Assembly: GCA_949316495.1 (NCBI GenBank)
Contig: OX439004.1
Location: 45,060,447-45,124,446, forward strand
Origin: Amphiduros pacificus
Taxonomy: Eukaryota > Annelida > Polychaeta > Phyllodocida > Hesionidae
Length of the DNA stretch: 64,000 nt
Direction of reading: 5' to 3'
Shown here: one piece after another, positions 53,703 to 64,000 of the stretch
Numbering within the stretch: position 1 is the stretch's first letter
Layout of the letters: every line of letters starts with the position of its first letter
The notes under the pieces: generated by a model
Databases searched by the model: none
Told to the model about the DNA's origin: nothing
What the model saw: only the letters and a program-made list of their open reading frames with translations
Translations under genes and position numbers: made by a program

Positions 53703-56312
53703 GCCTACACTACCTACCCTAAACTGTGATTTGCCTGTTAGTACACACTGATATATCTACACTACCTACCCTAAACTGTGATTTGCCTGTTAGTACACAC
53801 TGATATATCTACACTACCTACCCTAAACTGTGATTTGCCTGTTAGTACACACTGATATATCTACACTACCTACCCTAAACTGTGATGTGCCTGTCAGTAC
53901 ACACTGATATATCTACACTACCTACCCTAAACTGTGATGTGCCTGTCAGTACACACTGATATATCTACACTACCTACCCTAAACTGTGATGTGCCTGTCA
54001 GTACACACTGATATATCTATACTACCTACCCTAAACTGTGATGTGCCTGTTAGTACACACTAATATATCTACACTACCTACCCTATACTGTGATGTGCCT
54101 GTCAGTACACACTAATATATCTATACTACCTACCCTAAACTGTGATGTGCCTGTTAGTACACACTGATATATCTACACTACCTACCCTAAACTGTGATGT
54201 GCCTGTTAGTACACACTGATATATCTACACTACCTTCCCTAAACTGTGATGTGCCTGTTAGTACACACTGATATATCTACACTACCTACCCTAAACTGTG
54301 ATGTGTCTGTCAGTACACACTGATATATCTACACTACCTACCCTATGCTGGGATGTGCCGGTTAGTACACACTATTATATCTATACTACCTGCCCTATAC
54401 TGAGACGTGCTGGTTAGTACACACTGATATATCTACACTACCTACCCTAAACTGTGATGTGCCTGTTAGTACACACTGATATATCTATACTACCTACCCT
54501 AAACTGTGATGTGCCTGTTAGTACACACTGATATATCTACACTACCTACCCTAAACTGTGATGTGCCTGTTAGTACACACTGATATATCTACACTACCTA
54601 CCCTAAACTGTGATGTGCCTGTTAGTACACACCGATATATCTACACTACCTACCCTAAACTGTGATGTGCCTGTTAGTACACACCGATATATCTACACTA
54701 CCTACCCTAAACTGTGATGTGCCTGTTAGTACACACCGATATATCTACACTACCTACCCTATACTGTGATGTGCCTGTTAGTACACACTGATATATCTAC
54801 ACTACCTACCCTATACTGTGATGTGCCTATTAGTACACACTGATATATCTACACTACCTACCCTAAACTGTGATGTGCCTGTCAGTACACACTGATATAT
54901 CTACACTACCTACCCTAAACTGTGATGTGCCGGTTAGTACACACCGATATATCTACACTATCTACCCTAAACTGTGATGTGCCTGTCAGTACACACTGAT
55001 ATATCTATACTACCTACCTATACTGTGATGTGCCTGTTAGTACACACTGATATATCTACACTACCTACCCTAAACTGTGATGTGTCTGTCAGTACACACT
55101 ATTATATCTATACTACCTATCCTATACTGAGACGTGCTGGTTAGTACACACTGATATATCTACACTACCTACCCTAAACTGTGATGTGCCTGTTAGTACA
55201 CACCGATATATCTACACTACCTACCCTAAACTGTGATGTGTCTGTCAGTACACACTGCTATATCTATACTACCTACCCTATGCTGGGATGTGCCGGTTAG
55301 TACACACTATTATATCTATACTACCTTCCCTATACTGAGACGTGCTGGTTAGTACACACTGATATATCTTCACTACCTACCCTATACTGAGATGTGCTGG
55401 ATAGTACACACTGATATATCTACACTACCTACCCTATACTGTGATGTGCCAGGTCGTGCACACTGATATATCTACACTACCTACCCTATACTGAGACGTG
55501 CTGGTTAGTACACACTGATATATCTACACTACCTACCCTATACTGAGATGTGCTGGATAGTACACACTGATATATCTACACTACCTACCCTATACTGAGA
55601 TGTGCTGGATAGTACACACTGATATATCTACACTACCTACCCTAAACTGTGATGTGCCTGTTAGTACACACTGATATATCTACACTACCTACCCTATACT
55701 GTGATGTGCCAGTTCGTGCACACTGATATATCTACACTACCTACCCTAAACTGTGATGTGCCTGTTAGTACACACCGATATATCTACACTACCTACCCTA
55801 AACTGTGATGTGCTGGATAGTACACACTGATATATCTACACTACCTACCCTATACTGAGATGTGCTGGATAGTACACACTGATATATCTACACTACCTAC
55901 CCTATACTGAGATGTGCTGGATAGTACACACTGATATATCTACACTACCTACCCTAAACTGTGATGTGCCTGTTAGTACACACTGATATATCTACACTAC
56001 CTACCCTATACTGTGATGTGCCAGTTCGTGCACACTGATATATCTACACTACCTACCCTAAACTGTGATGTGCCTGTTAGTACACACCGATATATCTACA
56101 CTACCTACCCTAAACTGTGATGTGCTGGATAGTACACACTGATATATCTACACTACCTACCCTATACTGAGATGTGCTGGATAGTACACACTGATATATC
56201 TACACTACCTACCCTATACTGTGATGTGCCTGTTGGTACACACTGATATATCTACACTCCCTACACAATACTGTGGTTTGTATATTACTACACACCGATA
56301 TATCTATCCTGA
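53703..56312. repeat. 52-bp minisatellite, ~50 copies
   Basis: The step is 52 bp (53709 to 53761). The unit carries TACACACTGATATATCTACA, CTACCTACCCTAAACTGTGA and TGTGCCTGTTAG. Variant classes cluster: TTTGCCTG at the left edge; ATACTGAGACGTGCTGG and ATACTGAGATGTGCTGGATA in the right half; CACCGATATATC interspersed. Blocks such as 55560-55830 and 55870-56130 repeat the same order of variants, so multi-unit duplication occurred here too. Confidence 0.96.
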
Positions 56313-57254
56313 TATGCAGAATGGGAACTTTAAAAGTGAGACCCTAAACTCAAAATGATATAATTGGAAGGTTACGCTTCTGGCTGTTATTTTTTTCATA
56401 ATTGTACGCAGGTGTTGGAAACCTTTCCCTCCCTAAAGGAAACAAATGGCCTGCTCAGGAGCATGCAATCATACAGACATTGATAGTTGTGTCTCGTCTG
56501 TCGATGTACAAGGCTATATAGTTACCGTGTGTATTACCTACTGAGGGACCATTAATTATCCATGTATACAGGGACCAACTGGATACTGTTGGTTACTGTC
56601 TTTTATTACAATTGTTAAGGGGCATCCCATTTCAGTGCACAATTGCGCTATCAATAAATAAGATGTAAAGTGATTTGTTTTCTATTCCAGTCAGTACTCT
56701 CATATGATTGGCTATCTTAGGCCGTGTTTACTGTTATCATGTCTATGTGATAATCTAAAGGAAGGATCTGCAGTCACTCTTCGAAATAAGTTGGGCATTA
56801 AGTCCTAGTCACAGGTTTCTATCTGACCTGATATTGTTTAAAACAATCCTGAAAAGGACTTAAGACAAATAATTTCACATGGGAAATACCTCATTACGGG
56901 CAAATGCATTTCGGATATCATGATATAGCCAAAGTTAAACTAACATGAGGATAAAATCCTTCCCCCTCCCTCGTTATAACACACTGACTTCAATGCCTGA
57001 TAAGATAATATTATATGCTGGGCTCATAATCTGACAATTACCTGATTGCATCCTATCATCTGTTAGCATTTGGTATTCTGTATAATGGCAGTTTTACGAC
57101 CACAGGAAATCCATTTGTCCTTTAGGTTTCCTGGAGGCTGATGTTTTTATTAAGTGTTGGCCAGCTGCCTCCTCACTCTCCTGTACCTCCTCATCCCAGT
57201 TTCCTTTTCCACAGCTGACCTTCTCACCAGCCAACTTTCTGCTAACTGATTTCA
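56313..57254. other. Unannotated sequence
   Basis: No exon or element recognised. A 60-codon frame on the minus strand (57094-57276) has a protein-like composition but runs into the neighbouring repeat and has no recognisable family. Confidence 0.45.
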
Positions 57255-57575
57255 TTAGTCCAAACATTCTGCTCACTGATTTTCTCCAATTAGTCCCAGG
57301 ATTTTACTCAGTGATTTTCTCCAATTAGTCCCAGAATTCTGCCCACTGTTCTGCTCAGTGATTTTCTCTTATCAGTCCCAGCATTCTGCTCAGTGTTTTT
57401 CTCTCATTTGTCCCAGCATTCTGTTTACTGCTCTGCTCAGTGACATTCTCTCATTAATCCCAGCATTCTAATCAGTGAATCTCTCTCATTAGTCCCAGCA
57501 TTCTGCCCACTGCTCTGCTAAATGATTTTCTCTAATCAGTAATTTTCTACTCAGTAATTTTCATACCCGCTTATT
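57255..57575. repeat. Degenerate ~40-bp repeats, ~8 copies
   Basis: Repeated GATTTTCTCTCATTAGTCCC + AGCATTCTGCTCAGT with variable unit length and many changes; an old array. Confidence 0.85.
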
Positions 57576-60527
57576 CTACTCGCTGTTCTATTTCCTCTTA
57601 TGCATCCTTCCCACATTTAAAGTGTGATGAACACTTTTATGATATATACCTCGAGGACTGTAGTCAGACACTCTTTATGATTGATTTACATTGCAATAGG
57701 ATTGCTCAGTGATTGCTTTACATTGCAAAAAATAAAAATCAATATGAAAATCATTTAAATTCAATACAATATGGTGCAGCTGATGGTTTGGATAAGGGAT
57801 AATCGCTTCATGAGCCATTTGTCATCCAAAATAATACATTTCTTGGAAACATGAACTCATGATTAAAATACATTTAGCAAAATTAAATCATTTAATTGAA
57901 AAAATCTGAATTCTTTTGAAAATTCAAGATTCCAATTACGATCCATTTGAAATGCAGAAGGAGATGTCAATCTGTATTGTATTGCGGCGTATGGATTCAC
58001 AAGAGGAGAGGAGACCCGTTCCCTGTGGACCAATGAGGGATATCCTGGCCGGCTCATCGATAGGAGACCTGTCATCTTGTAAATGTCAACCATGAGCATT
58101 TATAGAGATGATGGCAAATTGTGGCGACAAGTGACGATTATTGGGGGTTGAGAGAGAAAACTAAAGCAACAAATCGCAAGGCCCAGGGTCAGCTTTGCAG
58201 CATAATATGGGTCATAAATCTGCCCTGCGCATCTCTGTGTAATCATACAGACCGACCATGCGACAGTCCAAGGTAACTGTTTCTCCATTATGGTCACACT
58301 ACATATATAATTCACCTTCTTCTGTATATTACGGCCTGCATTAACCGAGGCACACTGACTCCATGGGACCGCCTTCACTGAGATACACCAGGCACAAAGA
58401 CTCTTCTGTTGAGGTACTTCGTGAAAATAGTTTTTTCATATCGAGTTTTGTTATGTGTGACCTCACTATCTCGCAGCTCTGCGTGACCTTGCCCTTTTGA
58501 ATCGTTGTCTGACCTTGACCTCTCTTTATCGTGGATATGAATGTCATAGACCATGCCAATGATGTATTGCCTGTCTATACTCCCATTGAAAATTTATAAG
58601 GAAACCCCCTCTGCAATTGTCACCAAACTTTTAATATGGGCATTTATATATTCACCGAATATCAAAGTAATATAACGTGTGTAGACCTATCGCACCAGCC
58701 TTACAACTTTGTTCCATGTAAAAAAGAAGTGCGTATGAATTGTCTACTGCATATTACTACATATCACAAAAATGGCTCTTCTATTGTATTAACAGTTTAT
58801 TTTTGAAGAAAGAATGATGAAGTTTTGACAATAATGAAGTTAGTGTATATGTCCCATGGCCAGATATCCCTGGAGACGTGCTCCTTATATGGGTACATAT
58901 AGCGACCTCTAGCGGTAGGGCTGCTCAGACCACTCCTCTCAGGCCCAGCTATTCTCCGCAGATCATAGAATATAAAATATAACCCATGGGTTGATAGCTT
59001 TGCTGACTTTGATAAAAGCACGTGAACTGTGCAACTAGCAAACTTTTTTGGGTTCTGCAGGCCATTCCCGTCACTTTTCATGCATTTATAAGACATGCAC
59101 AGTAATCGCGCACCTCCTACGAAACACTGGGTGCTTTAGCCTTTCATTTCTCTGGTTGCCTATCTTATTCTTTGCTGTTACAAAATCACAACAGTGATAA
59201 GGTCTGATGTTGAAGATAAATTTCTGACGTTGGCTGGTTGAATGTCGGACATGTTGACAGACGGACGGACAGATGGACAGACATTTTGCCCACTCCTAAA
59301 GCTCTGCGACTTCAGAGAAGTCAGCAGAGCTAAAATGTCTCATGAATTACATCACAAATGAATTATATGTCTGGAATAGAATCTGCAAAAACCGTGTAAG
59401 CCTCTAAACATTCTAGATAATTCGGCACCAACCAAACCTCAAACCAATGGTAATGGAATATAGACGTGCACTAAATAAGTCAGTCACAAAATCTGTGGAT
59501 ATGGCGAGAAAAAAATGAAACATCATTAGCCTTGATGACTTGCAGTTTTTAGTGGAATAGGTAAATAGTGGTTTTCAATTTAAATGTGGCATAATATGCA
59601 TTATACTGGCCACAGTGGCATGTTATTTTTAGGTATGTTCTTGATACAATATATGTTTGCTTAGCTAACGGATTTGACGTATTATATTATGAAGTATGCA
59701 ACTTGAGATATCTAAACATTGAATTATTAACAGGAATATGAGATAAATAGCTCTCAGACGGCATATTAGGTGTGAAATCCACTGGATTATTTTCATGCTA
59801 TAAGCTATGATCGGTCAAGTGGCAATTGTAAATACGTATCCATCTTAAAATGTGGCAACTATTTTGCAAATACATGTTTTACTGAATTTGTTTGGGATTA
59901 TATATGATTCGATATTGATTGCTTTCATTGTGTAAGTGCTTAATTGTACGCTTTCAATAGCGGGTTTTGATTTATATCGTAATTCATCCTATATTAAGTA
60001 ATAGTCTTTATCTCCTTATTCCAACTCTTGACGGACCACTCCTGCCATATGAACTTCTAGCCTTCTCCAGGAAGTACGTAACAGTATTCCCAATCCCTAA
60101 AGCACAATGAAATTAGCAGCACAGTTTCTAGTCGATGATATTTTTAAAATGGATAAGTTAGCCGACGAGAAATGCGTTGTGAAAACTCGGCTATAACACA
60201 ATGCTATATTTGTACCTATAAGTCGTATTTTTAGACATCAATTGACCTGAGTAAAGACTATTCTCGTCTCAGAAAATATGAATATCAAAAATTGAAACAG
60301 AAGCTAATATTTGGTTATCTTTGATTATCTTTTTTGTCACTACTCATAGTTTCTTTCTACTTGACCATCTGGATGAAATCCCACCAATAAGTGAAAATCT
60401 ATCCTGGGTATAATGATATTTCAAATTTAACAATACATTTATCAAGATTTGTTCATTATTCCTAATAATACTAGTGTTATTAATACGAGGGTTTCCCTTC
60501 CATAACGTCAGCAGTAGTCACGCGAAT
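57576..60527. other. Unique sequence, no gene recognised
   Basis: No exon identified. A probable mobile-element 3' remnant with a hairpin lies at 59190-59335. Frames at 58100-58378 and 58797-59096 (minus, 92 and 99 codons) match no family I know and are not called. Confidence 0.45.
59190..59335 (+). repeat. Probable mobile-element tail with hairpin
   Basis: A GACAGACGGACGGACAGATG-type stretch is followed by CCCACTCCTAAAGC and a near-perfect hairpin at 59300-59331. The arms are AGCTCTGCGACTTC and GAAGTCAGCAGAGCT, with one bulge and a very short loop, then TAAAA. From memory, similar tails are found on dispersed repeats of molluscs; the family could not be named. Confidence 0.4.
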
Positions 60528-60865
60528 TGTTTGATCTAGCAAATAGACTGTGTACAGCACTTAATAGACTCTGTATAGCACTCAATAGGCTCTGTATAGC
60601 ACTTAATAGACTCTGTATAGCACTTTATAGACTCTGTATAACACTTAATAGGCTCTGTATAGCACTTAATAGACTGTGTATAGCACTTAATATGCTCTGT
60701 ATAGCACTTAATAGACTCTGTATAACACTTAATAGGCTCTGTATAGCACTTAATAGACGTTGTATAGCACTTAATAGGCTCTGTATAGCACTTAATAGAC
60801 TCTGTATTGCACTTAATAGACTGTGTACAGCACTTAATAGGCTCTGTATAGCACTTAATAGAGCC
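60528..60865. repeat. 21-bp minisatellite, ~16 copies
   Basis: The unit is CTCTGTATAGCACTTAATAG + G or A. As 21 is a multiple of three, it gives LNRLCIA peptide repeats on the plus strand and a matching frame on the minus strand; neither is a gene. Confidence 0.95.
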
Positions 60866-63842
60866 ATAAAACAGCCAGAATTTGCCTTGAAAATTAAAAC
60901 AAAAATGGCATGACTAATTTCCTGACATAACAGAATTCATGTTAGAAAATTAAAACTATCTAAACTTTTACAGATTAAGAAACCTGAGAGCTTTCTTAGT
61001 TTAATCAGCATGTTGCAATACTGATTAGAACAGCATTATAATTAACTGAAAAAATGTAAAACCGTTGCTTCTACATATATCAACCTGATGGTTGGAATTA
61101 TATGGACCAGCTTGCGAAACATATTGCTTAGGAACTAATAATCTAACTTGGCATATGATATAACTCATCAGATTTTACATTCCCTTCAATATTCATAAGT
61201 TTCAAGTTTTAGCACTTTTTAGCATATTCCAAAGTTTAAAGCACTAGACAGCACATATCTTAACAGATTAAAATGCTACTTATCAGCATATAACACAACT
61301 TTATTTACTCACAAACTTTAACTTATAACATTTCTTAAAAAACTGTGCATATCACTTAACAGACTATGTCTAGCACTTGTGTCTAGACTGTACATAGTAC
61401 TTAATACACTGTGTACAGCATTTAATAGACTGCGCACAGCACTTAATAGACTGTGTATAACACATAATATACTGTGAATAGCGCTTAACAGACTTTTTAT
61501 AGCACTTAATTGTCTGCATTTAGCATTTGATAGACTGTATAGCAGTGCAGGCCAGTTGAGGCAAATGTGATATGGTTAATGAGTGGTTGATGGAGAGGGT
61601 TGTGATCGGAGGCTGAGCGCTGAGTCTGGCATCACACATCAAAGCTAATCATCTGGACACCGTGGAACCTACACAAATTAAAATACACCGCTCGTCCTAT
61701 TTGACCTATTGCTAGCCTTTAATTTTTAACCCATTGCTTTGCGTGTGTCATTGTGAACATAGATGGTCCAGAGCTCTGCAAGTTAATGTGTTGTAGAGAG
61801 TAGAGGACACAGACGGAAACATTTGTGTTTGAAAATAGATAAATTCGGCTTATTCAAAGTATATATATATATCCAATTTTTGTTTTGGTTTAAAGATATC
61901 CATTGCATAAATAAGCTTTCTTTTATTTATTACATCATATTGGCACACCACAAATCTGTAAGATAATATCCTAAGCTTTAATATCTCAGCTTAATCTGTG
62001 GTATTACATTTGGTGTTATGTTGAATGCATAAAACCTTATTATGTGTGGGGGACATATCCTGTTTTAAATTGAGAGATATTTCAATTATACAAGCATTCA
62101 TGAAAGCTACTTTATCCATTTGGGCCCTCGTTAAAATCAAAAACTCAATTTACCTTCCTGGAATGAATGTCCAATTTCCATAGGTGAAAATCATAAGTTT
62201 ATCAAAACACAAAAATGTTGTTAGATTTTATGAACAGAGTGAAACATAGCAATAACATATGATGAACGTTTATCACTCTATCAAATCAGATGGTGGATTA
62301 AAAGTTACCGTATGAGGCAAAAACTTAATTGTAACAGGACTATTAGACAGATTAAAATTACGCCAATATCGGAAAGTTGTTTGAATGTTATACAACAAGG
62401 TATAAGCTTAAAATCGTGTCATTGTATATAGAATTAACCGCTTTGCCTTGCTTTTGAATCATGATAAGCAAAACATTGTTAGATATAAATGTGCTGATAA
62501 AATGCAGGTATATTTCAGTTAAATGTCATACGCATGTGGACTAATCTTTCTGATGAGATGTCCAAGGGGCGGGGTGAAGACCCAGCCCTCTCACTTTGTC
62601 TCGTTATGATGGACATCATAAAGCACACACAGCTAAATGAATTGCTGACCATTGCCTTTCTGACCTTTGCTATATATGGCAGCTTAGTGTGTGCGATCAA
62701 ATGCTGGCAGGGATTAACAGGGCATTTAGTAGCCCATAATGACATGCGATGGGTCCAGTTTGATTTGTTTGCATTCGTGACAGTTTTAGTACTGCTTAGG
62801 CTTTATCAGGTTAAATAGAAGCCTGTCACTGGGACACAATGCCCTATTCTTTTCGAAGAGTGACAGGGAATCTTTTTTTGTATCATCACATAGACTTGAT
62901 AACACAAACCACAAGTCTTTGATAAGAAGTCAGCCCAGTGACTGACTGGTTTGGCAAACAACTCATTCTCGATTTTTCTGGATTTGTTAGCTGTATGTAG
63001 GTAAAATGTCGTATGGTCAGGAAATAAATGCAGAGACCTGAAACACCCAATGCCTCATACTGCTGATCTATATATATAGGTTTAATATAGTTTAGTAAAT
63101 TCTTAATTTCCAGAAAATGTTCTCAAACATCATAAAATACAATGCGCAGCACAGCTCTTAGGCCTCTCAAAAGTTCGGTAGCTTACCTAGATCTAATGTT
63201 TACCAAAAACAAGATTTGCACTGAAATTATAGATTTGACCTCTACAATTTGGTATAACCTCAACGTAAGGTGTTGGCTATGCAGTGGTTTAGATGGCCTT
63301 TCGCAGTCATGTAATATCATGACAAACATAATGTCTAAAGTGTGTGTTATCGGAACCCTAATATGCTTATATATTGTGGCTGCAAGAATACGTAAGCCCA
63401 ATACACTCCCATAATTTACTGCTCAGTCAGAACAAATTATATTTCGTGTAGAAATGAGTCAGTGAGAATTAGTTATAAGATAATTTGGGAGTTTGGTGTG
63501 CTTTATTGTGCAGCATCTTGTGTCTCATAACCATGGTGGGATAGCTGAGTCTGCCACCAAATGCTGAAGCTATTTCGTTTTGCAGTAAACATTATTATGT
63601 CTCATTCAAAATGTCACTGATACTAAATCACTTTGCAATGTGATAGGACGCAAAAAATGCATACCCCCTGAAGGAATAGATTGCCGATTAGAAAATGGTA
63701 TTTTCTGCAAATGAATTGGTGCATATTATTCACATGCCATTTTATGAACCTTCCATTGCTCTAGATTTCTACCCTTAGTTCATAATTCTAATGCTATGAT
63801 TATGCACAGGAAGTATGCGAGGACATTAATCCACTACGATAT
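60866..63842. other. Mostly unique sequence, with scattered relatives of the 21-bp repeat
   Basis: At 61330-61545 units such as AGACTGTGTACAGCATTTAAT continue the 21-bp family in strongly diverged form. The stretch 62560-62770 is less AT-rich, open on the plus strand for 94 codons and also largely open on the minus strand, but has no recognisable domain. Nothing else was seen. Confidence 0.45.
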
Positions 63843-63922
63843 CACTTACAAATGAATTGAACATGTTCTCTGATAGTAGAATCACTCACAAATGAATTGA
63901 ACATGTTCTCTGATAGTAGAAT
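63843..63922. repeat. 40-bp tandem duplication
   Basis: TCACTTACAAATGAATTGAA + CATGTTCTCTGATAGTAGAA occurs twice head to tail with one difference (TTAC against TCAC). Confidence 0.92.
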
Positions 63923-64000
63923 GGTAATTCATTTATCCCCACACATAAAAAACTAGAATCAAAAACATCTTTAGCAGTGGATGCCGATACCTCTATCCCA

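Noticed and set aside
57094-57276. 60-codon minus-strand frame with charged residues
   Set aside because: Its start lies in the degenerate repeat at 57255-57575 and no family was recognised.
60527-60913. 128-codon frame with LNRLCIA repeats
   Set aside because: A 21-bp tandem repeat.

Overview
This window is nuclear DNA from an animal. It is AT-rich, has long introns and intergenic-type sequence, and is dominated by tandem repeats. The only protein-coding sequence I can support is two exons of one nicotinic acetylcholine receptor (Cys-loop) subunit on the minus strand. The many tandem arrays, tRNA-derived SINEs and small inverted-repeat elements would suit a mollusc or another lophotrochozoan. 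That placement is inference; nothing in the window proves the taxon.

Gene. Exon 19050-19305 (85 codons) encodes the N-terminal helix and first strands of the extracellular ligand-binding domain. Exon 313-422 (110 bp) encodes loop D and loop A and ends after the conserved LYN. The two join in frame across an intron of 18,627 bp (423-19049). About 84% of that intron is two giant minisatellites: a 39-bp array of ~11.5 kb (2408-13893) and a 32-bp array that turns into a 44-bp array (14864-19025). The second stops ~24 nt from the splice donor. Exons for the rest of the receptor lie below position 1, outside the window. The signal-peptide exon was not found; it lies somewhere above 19305.

Right part (19.3-64 kb). 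This is either the gene's 5' intron(s) or upstream intergenic DNA. It holds many unrelated minisatellites with units of 15, 21, 25, 29, 32, 34, 47, 52, 54 and 65 bp, plus long AT tracts and one 200-N assembly gap at 19726-19925. Four kinds of mobile DNA can be read: (a) a nest of three copies of one 650-bp non-autonomous DNA transposon (22048-24003), two of them inserted into the third; (b) a tRNA-derived SINE inserted in the 54-bp array with a 12-bp target duplication, and an older copy of the same family at 40451-40670; (c) a second, different tRNA-like SINE at 43658-43790; (d) a 133-bp inverted-repeat element inserted in the 47-bp array at 42242-42374.

No intact transposase or reverse transcriptase, RNA gene or CRISPR array was found, and no second host gene could be supported. 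The very long open frames at 2.4-14 kb and 17.4-19 kb are by-products of tandem repeats whose units lack stops. The most informative observations are the nested 650-bp elements, which allow an exact dissection, and the receptor intron built almost wholly of two expanding minisatellites.
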